Program-made: the position numbers and the translations under genes
The notes under the pieces: model-generated
What the model saw: only the letters and a program-made list of their open reading frames with translations
Database searches by the model: none
Told to the model about the DNA's origin: nothing
Assembly: GCF_002197755.1 (NCBI RefSeq)
Contig: NZ_NHOT01000003.1
Coordinates: forward strand, 744,001 to 808,000
Reading direction: 5' to 3'
Source: Pedobacter sp. AJM
GTDB taxonomy: Bacteria; Bacteroidota; Bacteroidia; Sphingobacteriales; Sphingobacteriaceae
DNA length: 64,000 nucleotides
Part shown: positions 53,310-64,000 of the stretch, in pieces
Layout of the letters: each line of letters begins with the position of its first letter
Position numbering within the stretch: position 1 is the stretch's first letter

Positions 53310-54968
53310 ATGAAGAAAATTTCTTATTTACTCTTTTCACTCGCGCTCCTCTCCGGTTCAATCGCATCAGCACAAACCAAAAAAACACCACAAAATCAAT
53401 CCCAAACATTTCCTGCTGAAGTGGCACGACCTAAACTGGTGGTAGGCCTGGTGGTTGATCAGATGCGTTGGGATTACTTATACCGTTATTACAACCGCTA
53501 TACCAATGGAGGCTTTAAGAGATTAATTAACGAGGGTTTTTCTGTTGAAAATACGTTTATTCCTTATACCCCAACTTATACGGCCTGTGGCCACACCTGT
53601 ATTTATACAGGCTCCGTGCCGGCCATTCATGGCATTATCGGCAACGACTGGTATGATCCTGAAACAAAAAGAAGCGTGTATTGCACTGAAGATACCAGTG
53701 TCGTAACTGTGGGCAGTACACCATCACCCGAAGGCAATATGTCGCCAAAAAATATGTTCACTTCAACCATTACAGATGAGTTAAGGTTAGCCACTAATTT
53801 CCGCGGTAAAGTCATCGGAATTTCTTTGAAAGACAGGGGATCTATTCTTCCTGCAGGTCATGCCGCAAATGCGGCCTACTGGTACCAGGGAACCACAGGG
53901 AACTGGATCACTAGTAGCTATTATATGAAAGAAGTGCCGACATGGATCGCAGACTATAACAAACTTAAACTCGCAAATAAGTTTTATGCAAAAAACTGGG
54001 AAACCTTATACCCAATCAATACCTATGTAAATAGCACAACTGATGAGCAGGCATACGAAGGAAAGTCAAACACCTTCCCCCATAGCCTTGCGCAGTTTGC
54101 CGGTAAAAATTACGATGCCATCAGAAGCACACCTTACGGCAACACCATTACCCTTGACCTTGCCAAATTAGCCATCCTTTCTGAAGATTTAGGTCAGGAT
54201 AACATCACTGATTTCTTAGCGGTAAGTTGTTCTTCTACCGATTATGTTGGTCATGCTTATGGCCCGAATTCAGTAGAAGCTGAGGATACTTATTTACGTT
54301 TGGATAAAGATATTGAAGAATTTTTCAATTATCTGGATAAGAAAGTTGGCAAAGGAAATTACACCGTATTTTTAACTGCAGACCATGGTGCGGCCCATGT
54401 ACCAGGTTTTATGCAGGCCAATAAATTACCTTCAGGGGTAGTAAGTGACAGAGATATTGCCAGTAAACTAAATACTTATCTTAATGAGAAATTCAAGCTC
54501 AATAATATTGTGTTAAGGTCGATGAATAACCAGATTATTTTTGACCACGATAAAACAGATCAGCTCAATGTAAGCTTTGATGTAATAAAATCGGCATCAA
54601 TAGAATTTCTGAAAAAGATAGATGGCTTTGCCAATGTGGTAGACATTTCAAAAATTTCTCAGGCAACTTTACCGGAGGTTCAAAAGAAAATGATCACCAA
54701 TGGTTACAATGCCAGAAGAAGCGGAGACCTTTATTACATTTTAAATCCGAACTGGTTTAACGGTAGCAGCACAGGTACTACCCATGGCAACTGGAATCCA
54801 TATGATGCTCACATTCCATTGGTTTTTATGGGCTGGGGAATCCAGCCAGGTGCATCAAATAAAACACATTACATGACTGATATTGCCCCTACCCTCGCTG
54901 CCTTGCTGCATATTCAAATGCCAAATGGCAATGTTGGAGAACCCATCACAGAAATTACCAATAAATAA
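53310..54968 (+). CDS. pafA: PafA-type alkaline phosphatase
   Basis: Periplasmic alkaline phosphatase with broad monoesterase activity, 552 aa, signal peptide ending IASAQ. Active-site residues recalled for Elizabethkingia PafA all recur with a constant +12 offset: nucleophile Thr91 (in TACGHT, PafA Thr79), Asn112 (GNDWYD, Asn100), Lys174 and Arg176 (SLKDRG, Lys162 and Arg164). Zinc ligands are expected in VVDQMRWDY (Asp50), STDYVGHAYGP and TADHGAAHVPG, all present. The constant spacing makes the assignment strong. The gene is monocistronic with a -7 box and a terminator. Confidence 0.95.
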   Translation: MKKISYLLFSLALLSGSIASAQTKKTPQNQSQTFPAEVARPKLVVGLVVDQMRWDYLYRYYNRYTNGGFKRLINEGFSVENTFIPYTPTYTACGHTCIYTGSVPAIHGIIGNDWYDPETKRSVYCTEDTSVVTVGSTPSPEGNMSPKNMFTSTITDELRLATNFRGKVIGISLKDRGSILPAGHAANAAYWYQGTTGNWITSSYYMKEVPTWIADYNKLKLANKFYAKNWETLYPINTYVNSTTDEQAYEGKSNTFPHSLAQFAGKNYDAIRSTPYGNTITLDLAKLAILSEDLGQDNITDFLAVSCSSTDYVGHAYGPNSVEAEDTYLRLDKDIEEFFNYLDKKVGKGNYTVFLTADHGAAHVPGFMQANKLPSGVVSDRDIASKLNTYLNEKFKLNNIVLRSMNNQIIFDHDKTDQLNVSFDVIKSASIEFLKKIDGFANVVDISKISQATLPEVQKKMITNGYNARRSGDLYYILNPNWFNGSSTGTTHGNWNPYDAHIPLVFMGWGIQPGASNKTHYMTDIAPTLAALLHIQMPNGNVGEPITEITNK

Positions 54969-54975
54969 TTCAAAA

Positions 54976-55004
54976 AAACTATGCCCATCAGCATAGTTTT
55001 TTTT
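54976..55004 (+). terminator. terminator of pafA
   Basis: AAACTATGC (54976-54984) pairs with GCATAGTTT (54991-54999), followed by T. Confidence 0.85.
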
Positions 55005-55238
55005 ATACCTGATATGCACTTAAATGTCTATATGGTTAAAAATCAAGTATACTATTTTCTAATCACCAAGGATGATCTTCGATGATAATGGCAAAGAATA
55101 ATATTGAACCACCTTAGTCAGTTTAGCATGCCCCCAGATATAAATGTACAATATGAAACTATACCTGATATGCACTTAAATGCCTATATAGTTAAAAATC
55201 AAGTATACTATTTCTAATCACGAGGATGATCTTCTATT
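55005..55238. repeat. two 78-bp direct repeats, start to start 156 bp
   Basis: ATACCTGATATGCACTTAAATG begins both copies (55005-55083 and 55161-55238, abbreviated here), and they continue nearly identical through AAAAATCAAGTATACTAT and GGATGATCTTC. The second copy ends at the promoter of the VOC gene. No gene lies between. Confidence 0.8.
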
Positions 55239-55261
55239 TTGAACCATTTTTATTATTTTTG
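55228..55261 (+). promoter_or_regulatory. promoter of the VOC gene
   Basis: TTTG (55228-55231), 22-bp spacer, TATTTTTG (55254-55261), 4 bp before the ATG at 55266. Confidence 0.5.
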
Positions 55262-55265
55262 GATC

Positions 55266-55634
55266 ATGTCAACATATACAGCAACCAAACTCACGCCCAT
55301 GCTCGAAACGCATGATATACAGGCCACCTTAACATTTTACACTGAAATATTAAACTTCACCTGTAGTAAAAAGTCCGATGACGTTTGCTGGTTAACCCTC
55401 AGCAAAGATGAAATAGAAATCATGTTCTGCACACCTAATCAACACCGTAACATACATAAACCCATCATGAGTGGCTCACTTTATATCAAAACAAATGAAG
55501 TGGCAACATTATGGGAAAATTTAAAAAGTAAATGTAAAATCTGTTACCCACTGGAAGATTTCGATTACGGCATGAGGGAGTTTGCCATTTATGACAATAA
55601 TGGCTATTTGTTGCAATTCGGACAGGATTTATAG
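55266..55634 (+). CDS. VOC-family (glyoxalase/bleomycin-resistance-like) protein
   Basis: 122-aa cytoplasmic protein of the vicinal-oxygen-chelate fold. It begins ATKLTPMLETHDIQATLTFY and runs through CWLTLSKDEIEIMFCTP to the final DFDYGMREFAIYDNNGYLLQ, the usual two beta-alpha-beta-beta-beta units. Start at 55266 is chosen because the upstream in-frame start at 55239 precedes the promoter. Substrate cannot be predicted; single-unit VOC proteins cover isomerases, dioxygenases and resistance proteins. It stands alone between pafA and icmF. Confidence 0.85.
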   Translation: MSTYTATKLTPMLETHDIQATLTFYTEILNFTCSKKSDDVCWLTLSKDEIEIMFCTPNQHRNIHKPIMSGSLYIKTNEVATLWENLKSKCKICYPLEDFDYGMREFAIYDNNGYLLQFGQDL

Positions 55635-55690
55635 CTGAACCAAAAGCCATAACGGTATAGGGTATACCTGGCCGGAGCTACTTATTTTAG

Positions 55691-55698
55691 TACATTTG
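55691..55698 (+). promoter_or_regulatory. -7 promoter box of icmF
   Basis: TACATTTG overlaps an in-frame TTG at 55696 and lies 24 bp before ATG 55723. Confidence 0.55.
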
Positions 55699-55722
55699 CA
55701 TACCAAATATTTGGGAACAAGG

Positions 55723-58700
55723 ATGAGTCGTTTAAGTACAGCCGCCTTTAAATCCTATTGTATGCAACCAGTAGAAATATACAAACCAAAAAATAAAATC
55801 CGTTTTGTAACCGCTGCCTCCCTTTTCGATGGCCACGATGCCACCATTAATATCATGCGTCGGATTTTACAGTCATCCGGAGCAGAAGTCATCCATCTTG
55901 GTCATAACCGATCAGTCGAAGAAGTGGTAAATTGTGCCATACAGGAAGATGTTCAGGGCATCGCTATGACGTCCTATCAAGGCGGACATATAGAATATTT
56001 TAAATACATGCACGATCTTTTACAGGAAAAGGGTTCAGGGCATATCAAAATATTTGCCGGTGGCGGTGGGGTGATTTTACCTGCAGAAATTGAAGAACTT
56101 GAGGCCTACGGGATTTCTAAAATCTACTCTCCGGATGATGGTCGCAAAATGGGTTTACAGGGAATGATCAATGATATGTTGATTCAAACTGATTTCATGA
56201 CGAATGACGGGATTACAAACGAATTGCAAACCATCCCAACAAAAGACGTAAAGGCCATTGCCGGAGCAATTACGGTTGCAGAAAATGATCCGGAAGGTGC
56301 CCAGAAATTCGTGGATGAATTAAAGAAACTTTCAAAAAATAACACGGCTCCAATTTTGGGAATTACAGGAACAGGCGGAGCAGGTAAATCATCATTGGTA
56401 GACGAACTGGTTCGTCGTTTCCTGGTGGAAGTGCCAGACAAAACATTGGCTATCATTTCCATTGATCCATCCAAAAGAAAAACCGGTGGGGCATTATTAG
56501 GCGATCGCATTCGCATGAATGCCATCAATAATCCTAGAGTTTATATGCGATCACTTGCTACGCGGCAGGCGAATCTCGCTTTATCCAAAAATGTACAGGA
56601 AAGTATCGATATCTGTAAAGCGGCAGGTTACGATTTAATTATCGTGGAAACTTCCGGAATTGGCCAGTCTGATACCGAAATTACCGAACATTGTGATGTT
56701 TCATTGTATGTGATGACACCTGAATTTGGTGCCGCTACACAACTGGAAAAAATTGACATGCTTGATTTTGCCGATCTGGTTGCTTTAAACAAATTTGATA
56801 AACGTGGTGCTTTGGATGCACTTCGCGATGTACGCAAGCAGTACAAACGTAATCACAATCTTTTTGAGGTGAGCGATGATAAAATTCCTGTTTATGGTAC
56901 CATGGCATCGCAGTTTAATGATCCGGGCATGAATAACCTCTTTGTTGCCTTGATGGAACAAATTAACATTAAAACCGGAACAGATTTTCAGGCGAAAATG
57001 GAACTCACTTCAGATCAGTCCGAAAAAATTTATATCATTCCACCTGATCGCATCCGTTACCTGGCAGAAATAGCTGAAGGAAGCCAGGCCTATCATGAAT
57101 GGGTAGATAAACAAGCCAGCATTGCCCGAAAAATGTATCAGCTGAAAGGCGTTCTCGATCTTGCACAAGATCATCCATCGCTCTCTTTAAGTGAAGGTTT
57201 ACAGGAGGCATATATATTATTTGAGGAACAATTGGATGGTGAATGTAAGCGCCTGCTTCGTCAATGGCCGGAAACCAAAAAGACTTATAAGGAAAAGTTT
57301 TTTATCTATAAAGTACGTGATAAGGAAATTAAGCAACCACTATATTACGAGTCACTATCCAAACTTAACATTCCTAAAGTTTCCCTACCCCGATATGAAG
57401 ATTGGGGCGATATTTTAAGATGGTTACTTACAGAGAACCTACCAGGGGAGTTCCCGTATGCCGCTGGCGTTTTCCCGTTAAAACGGGAGGGTGAAGATCC
57501 AACCAGAATGTTTGCAGGTGAGGGTGGTCCCGAACGTACAAATAAACGTTTTCATTATGTTTCACTCGGACAGCCGGCACATCGGCTTTCTACCGCGTTT
57601 GATTCCGTGACCCTATATGGCGAAGATCCGCACATCCGCCCCGATATTTATGGTAAAATCGGGAACTCAGGGGTAAGTATTGCCACTCTTGATGATGCCA
57701 AAAAACTGTATTCAGGTTTCGATCTTTGTGCACCTTCCACATCCGTTTCCATGACCATTAATGGGCCTGCGCCGATGTTGCTGGGCTTTTTCATGAATGC
57801 CGCTATTGATCAGCAATGTGAAAAGTATATCCTCGAAAACAATCTACAGGAAGAAACAGCGCAAAAGATAGATAAAATTTACCAGGCAAAAAATATCCGG
57901 CGCCCCGCTTACAATGGCGAACTTCCTGAAGGAAATAATGGACTGGGATTAATGCTTCTGGGTGTAACCGGAGAGGAGGTTTTACCTTTGGAAGTTTACC
58001 AGACCATCAAGGCAAAAGCCATCAGTGCGGTTCGTGGAACGGTACAAGCAGATATTTTAAAAGAAGATCAGGCACAAAACACCTGTATCTTCTCCACAGA
58101 ATTTGCACTCAGAATGATGGGCGACATTCAAAAGTATTTTATTGATGAAAAAGTCCGTAATTTTTATTCTGTATCAATTTCCGGATACCATATTGCCGAG
58201 GCAGGGGCAAACCCCATTTCCCAACTTGCTTTTACCTTAAGCAATGGTTTTACGTTTGTAGAATATTACTTGAGCAGAGGCATGCACATTGATGATTTTG
58301 CACCCAATCTTTCTTTCTTTTTCTCCAATGGGATAGATCCCGAATATGCTGTGATTGGTAGGGTGGCACGGAGAATCTGGGCAAAAGCAATCAAAAATAA
58401 ATATAAAGGAAATGACCGATCGCAAAAATTAAAATACCATATTCAAACTTCCGGACGCTCCCTGCATGCGCAGGAAATAGATTTTAATGATATCAGGACA
58501 ACCTTACAGGCACTTTATGCCATCTATGACAACTGTAATTCATTACATACCAATGCATATGATGAAGCCATTACCACACCTACAGAAGAATCTGTTCGTC
58601 GCGCCATGGCCATTCAACTCATTATCAATAGGGAATTAGGATTGGCTAAGAATGAAAACCCACTGCAGGGCGCATTCATTATTGAAGAATTAACCGATCT

Positions 58701-59133
58701 GGTTGAAGATGCCGTATTACAGGAATTTAAAAGAATTAACGACCGCGGTGGCGTTTTAGGTGCGATGGAAACCATGTACCAGCGTGGAAAAATTCAGGAA
58801 GAAAGTTTATATTATGAGACCCTTAAACATAATGGTGATTATCCGATAGTAGGAGTTAATACTTTTTTAAATAAGAATGGTTCGCCTACTATAGTTCCAG
58901 GTGAGGTGATACGGGCTACTGAAGAAGAAAAGCAATACCAGATCAATGCACTCCAAAATTTTCAGCAAAGAAATGCAGCTCAATCAGATCACCTGCTCAA
59001 AAAACTTCAGAAATCTGCCATTGATGGAGAAAATATATTCGAACAGCTAATGGAAGTTTGTAAAGTTTGCTCCCTTGGTCAGATCAGCCATGCACTTTAT
59101 CAGGTTGGCGGGCAATACCGCCGAAACATGTAG
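55723..59133 (+). CDS. icmF: fused isobutyryl-CoA mutase with G-protein domain, IcmF
   Basis: B12-dependent mutase that interconverts isobutyryl-CoA and n-butyryl-CoA, with its own GTPase chaperone fused in. 1136 aa, the length of IcmF. Order seen: cobalamin-binding domain (about 30-150; [14 protein letters not shown] carries the cobalt-ligand His), then the MeaB-like GTPase domain (about 200-430). The latter has the P-loop [14 protein letters not shown], the [11 protein letters not shown] switch and the NKFDKRG base motif. A linker and the acyl-CoA-binding TIM barrel follow (about 560-1110; [20 protein letters not shown]). The GTPase fused between the two mutase parts separates it from methylmalonyl-CoA mutase. 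Monocistronic, probably for branched-chain acyl-CoA metabolism. Confidence 0.95.
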   Translation: MSRLSTAAFKSYCMQPVEIYKPKNKIRFVTAASLFDGHDATINIMRRILQSSGAEVIHLGHNRSVEEVVNCAIQEDVQGIAMTSYQGGHIEYFKYMHDLLQEKGSGHIKIFAGGGGVILPAEIEELEAYGISKIYSPDDGRKMGLQGMINDMLIQTDFMTNDGITNELQTIPTKDVKAIAGAITVAENDPEGAQKFVDELKKLSKNNTAPILGITGTGGAGKSSLVDELVRRFLVEVPDKTLAIISIDPSKRKTGGALLGDRIRMNAINNPRVYMRSLATRQANLALSKNVQESIDICKAAGYDLIIVETSGIGQSDTEITEHCDVSLYVMTPEFGAATQLEKIDMLDFADLVALNKFDKRGALDALRDVRKQYKRNHNLFEVSDDKIPVYGTMASQFNDPGMNNLFVALMEQINIKTGTDFQAKMELTSDQSEKIYIIPPDRIRYLAEIAEGSQAYHEWVDKQASIARKMYQLKGVLDLAQDHPSLSLSEGLQEAYILFEEQLDGECKRLLRQWPETKKTYKEKFFIYKVRDKEIKQPLYYESLSKLNIPKVSLPRYEDWGDILRWLLTENLPGEFPYAAGVFPLKREGEDPTRMFAGEGGPERTNKRFHYVSLGQPAHRLSTAFDSVTLYGEDPHIRPDIYGKIGNSGVSIATLDDAKKLYSGFDLCAPSTSVSMTINGPAPMLLGFFMNAAIDQQCEKYILENNLQEETAQKIDKIYQAKNIRRPAYNGELPEGNNGLGLMLLGVTGEEVLPLEVYQTIKAKAISAVRGTVQADILKEDQAQNTCIFSTEFALRMMGDIQKYFIDEKVRNFYSVSISGYHIAEAGANPISQLAFTLSNGFTFVEYYLSRGMHIDDFAPNLSFFFSNGIDPEYAVIGRVARRIWAKAIKNKYKGNDRSQKLKYHIQTSGRSLHAQEIDFNDIRTTLQALYAIYDNCNSLHTNAYDEAITTPTEESVRRAMAIQLIINRELGLAKNENPLQGAFIIEELTDLVEDAVLQEFKRINDRGGVLGAMETMYQRGKIQEESLYYETLKHNGDYPIVGVNTFLNKNGSPTIVPGEVIRATEEEKQYQINALQNFQQRNAAQSDHLLKKLQKSAIDGENIFEQLMEVCKVCSLGQISHALYQVGGQYRRNM

Positions 59134-59139
59134 CACAAA

Positions 59140-59174
59140 AAAGTCCCGTTATGATTTTTTCAAAACGGGACTTT
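59140..59174. terminator. bidirectional terminator between icmF and the desaturase
   Basis: AAAGTCCCGTT (59140-59150) and AACGGGACTTT (59164-59174) lie between convergent genes, with A/T-rich flanks suited to both directions. Confidence 0.85.
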
Positions 59175-59193
59175 CAATAATATTTCAGGGCTT

Positions 59194-60174
59194 TTAACCA
59201 GCAATCCAGCTAAATTTATAATCAATGGTGGGTGTCTTCATCCGTTCTGCCACACGCAATAAACGGGAAGGCAGTGCCATAATATAATCACGGGCTTTTT
59301 CACCGGCATCATTTAAATCCTGCATACCGTCAATTTTCCAGTCTTCAATTAACTGTTGCATAATTTCTACGTAATCAACCGCTGTATAAACACCTAAGCG
59401 TTGTGCTGCATCGGTAAAGTGACCAAATGTCTGACCAATTTTCAAACCCACTTCACGTAAAAAGTGTGCAGGCATTACAATTTTTTTACGCATCATATCC
59501 TCAAAAGCAAGCATGGCCTCATTAGGATCCACTTCGAAAATACGATTCATGAAATCCTTATAAGCTTTAGCATGTCTCGCTTCATCAGAAGCAATAACCC
59601 CACACATTTTAGACAATAGGGTATCGCCATCTCTTTTGGCTAGGGAAGCTACCCTTCTGTGCGAAATATTGGTAGCCAACTCCTGAAAGGAAGTGTAAAT
59701 AAAGTTACGGTACGGATCATGTCCGGTTCCGATGTCAAAACCATCAGCAATTAAATATTGTGTAGAGATTTCCATCTGGCGCATATCTACACGACCTGAT
59801 AAATATAAATACTTATTTAACAAATCACCATGACGGTTTTCTTCAGCTGTCCAGTGTCTGTTCCATTTCATCCAGCCACCATCTTCTTTCATGCTTGGTC
59901 CCTGCACCATGGCCAGCCATGATTCGTAGGTAGGTAAGGCTTCTTCAGTAATGGTATCGCCTATTAAAACAGCTACCAGGTCATATGATAAATCTTTTGC
60001 ATTTTCTCTCAAGATTCTAATATCCTGATAAAAAGTATCACTTGTAGAATCAGGTAGAAAATCAGATGGTTGCCAATTGGTATCAATAGGCTTAAGGTAT
60101 GTATCCATCATGTCGAGCATATACTTCTCAATATGCACCATTACTTCCCTTCTTTTTTCTGCAAAAAAACTCAT
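59194..60174 (-). CDS. acyl-ACP desaturase (soluble di-iron, fatty acid desaturase type 2)
   Basis: 326-aa soluble di-iron enzyme that inserts a double bond into acyl-ACP, making unsaturated fatty acids with oxygen and ferredoxin. Iron-binding Glu/His pairs are seen in the first helix pair (TAEENRHGDLL, about residue 109) and the second (IASDEARHAKAYKDFM, about 190-205). Family blocks LPTYESWLAMVQGPSM, WNRHWTAEENRHGD and YTSFQELATNISHRRVASLA are present. Normal length. It is monocistronic, with a -7 box at 60203-60210 and a shared terminator with icmF. Confidence 0.94.
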   Translation of the reverse strand: MSFFAEKRREVMVHIEKYMLDMMDTYLKPIDTNWQPSDFLPDSTSDTFYQDIRILRENAKDLSYDLVAVLIGDTITEEALPTYESWLAMVQGPSMKEDGGWMKWNRHWTAEENRHGDLLNKYLYLSGRVDMRQMEISTQYLIADGFDIGTGHDPYRNFIYTSFQELATNISHRRVASLAKRDGDTLLSKMCGVIASDEARHAKAYKDFMNRIFEVDPNEAMLAFEDMMRKKIVMPAHFLREVGLKIGQTFGHFTDAAQRLGVYTAVDYVEIMQQLIEDWKIDGMQDLNDAGEKARDYIMALPSRLLRVAERMKTPTIDYKFSWIAG

Positions 60175-60202
60175 TACTCGTTTATATAAATTTTGTTAAA
60201 AA

Positions 60203-60210
60203 CAAAGGTA
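60203..60210 (-). promoter_or_regulatory. -7 promoter box of the acyl-ACP desaturase gene
   Basis: TACCTTTG on the minus strand, 28 bp before the start codon. Confidence 0.5.
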
Positions 60211-61017
60211 ACCAAATATTACGGCAAACCTTATTTTATTAACACATTTGCATAGAATCAGTTTTAAATATGATCTTTATTACTAATCTCATAATGAGGG
60301 AAATTGATACCTGATCATCTACCATCGATTAAACTATATGTTGAAAAACCAGGCCGTTTGATAATAAAGTAAATCCACTGAATACTTAGAACAATTTGTA
60401 AACGAAAGTCAGCAACTATTGGCTATTTTAGTTCTGCTGTACACTGCAATCTTTTTGTTGAGATATTTCTAAAAATAGAACGTTATCGTTAACAAAAAGG
60501 ATTTTCGTTACCATCAGGTTTATTAAAGACAGGCCTGTTGCCTTTTTTTGAAAGCCTGCGCCTGTTGAGGTGTTTAAATCCACTCTTTTCAGATCCTGAA
60601 TCCCATTCAGAAGAATCACACAAGGGTTTGGAAGAACATTGATTGAGAATAACTTTTAAACCTGCTTTTCTTTAGACTCCAAATGCGACTACACAACGTT
60701 TCATCACCTTAAATCTGCGAAATATCCGAAATCTGCGGGAACCATTATAGATGGGTGCTAATCTCATTGTTCTTCTATCGTTATGGATTAGTACCCTTAA
60801 AAAGATCCCGAATTTCAATGACACAACGTTTCATCACCCTAAATCTGCGAAATCCCTGAAATCTGCGGGAACCATTATAGATGGATTCTAATCTCGTTGT
60901 TTTTCTATCGTTATGGATTAGTAGCCATAAAAAGATCCAGAATCATGTCTCAGCCATATTCAAACAACAATTCAGCCTTTGCTCTTTGCTCCTTGCTCTT
61001 TAAACTTTATAAACCAG
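60211..61017. other. long intergenic region before the rRNA operon end
   Basis: About 800 bp without a convincing gene. It contains CTTTTTGTT (60451-60459) and AACAAAAAG (60491-60499) as a spaced inverted repeat, and the 130-bp tandem duplication at 60691-60950. A 63-codon minus-strand frame (60428-60619, GTG start) was not accepted as a gene. Confidence 0.5.
60691..60950. repeat. 130-bp tandem duplication
   Basis: ACACAACGTTTCATCACC occurs at 60691 and 60821, and the two copies stay similar through GGAACCATTATAGATGG and TATCGTTATGGATTAGTA. Each holds AAATCTGCGAAAT...AAATCTGCGGG (60711-60739 and 60841-60869), the same module as in the 175-bp array at 15 kb. Confidence 0.8.
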
Positions 61018-61019
61018 GA

Positions 61020-61047
61020 AACCCCTGCAGTTGTTACTGCAAGGGTT
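61020..61047 (-). terminator. probable terminator of the rRNA operon
   Basis: AACCCCTGCAGT and ACTGCAAGGGTT pair with one mismatch around a TGTT loop (plus-strand 61020-61047). On the minus strand the hairpin is followed by TTCCTGGTTT. Confidence 0.65.
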
Positions 61048-61078
61048 CTGATTAAATGCCTGCTTAAGGCTTTTAAGA

Positions 61079-61190
<112 letters not shown>

Positions 61191-61330
61191 TGTTTTTAAA
61201 TAAGTGGCAGGTTTTAAGTATGAAGGTATAAGTATCTCTACTTACAACATACAACTTATCACTTACAACTTAAATGACATATTATTGAAAGAAGTTAAGT
61301 TTTGAAGAACAAACAACAGTTCTGTTTGCT

Positions 61331-64000
<2,670 letters not shown>

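Noticed and set aside
60428..60619. 63-codon minus-strand reading frame
   Set aside because: GTG start, no promoter box near it and no recognisable family; kept only as a remote possibility.

Overview
The window is chromosomal DNA of a Bacteroidetes bacterium, most likely Sphingobacteriaceae and close to Pedobacter. This is an inference from three things: three SusC/SusD outer-membrane pairs, a FecI/FecR sigma/anti-sigma pair with a signalling receptor, and repeated promoters of the Bacteroidetes type (-7 box TANNTTTG, sometimes with TTTG about 19 bp upstream). Shine-Dalgarno sequences are weak or absent at most starts, as usual for the phylum. No integrase, transposase, phage gene, CRISPR array or tRNA was seen.

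Layout. 1-9.4 kb: housekeeping and envelope genes (end of lon, LpxR-like lipid A deacylase, arfB, cmk, a DUF1080 protein, a TPM membrane protein, an SH3b protein, rpsA). 9.7-14.9 kb: a GH20 hexosaminidase, then an AraC regulator divergent from aldehyde dehydrogenase + DUF779. 14.9-15.7 kb: a gene-free array of 175-bp tandem repeats. 15.8-17.4 kb: pyrR-pyrB. 17.8-22.6 kb: a large TPR protein paired with an outer-membrane barrel. 22.6-29.1 kb, minus strand: ECF sigma, FecR, STN-type SusC and SusD. 29.4-34.1 kb, plus strand: a second SusC/SusD pair.

34.4-47.5 kb, minus strand, is the most interesting part. Nine tightly packed genes read SusC, SusD, cyanophycinase-like S51 peptidase, two paralogous DoxX-like membrane proteins, a SoxD-like cytochrome c, a SoxC-like Tat-exported molybdenum sulfite dehydrogenase, an FAD oxidoreductase and a YeiH-type exporter. 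Together they look like an uptake, oxidation and export unit for a reduced or organic sulfur compound. Its promoter matches the Bacteroidetes consensus and is overlapped by a perfect 17-bp inverted repeat (candidate operator). Its leader of about 290 nt can fold into a multi-helix structure.

48.2-51.8 kb: HU/SPOR protein, ExbB, ExbD and TonB-like protein, a TonB energising operon that could power the SusC receptors. 51.9-60.2 kb: folC, a PafA-type phosphatase, a VOC protein, fused isobutyryl-CoA mutase icmF, and (minus strand) an acyl-ACP desaturase. 60.2-61.0 kb: non-coding DNA with a 130-bp tandem duplication. 61.1-64.0 kb: the 5S and most of the 23S rRNA of a minus-strand rRNA operon that runs off the right edge; all reading frames there are spurious.
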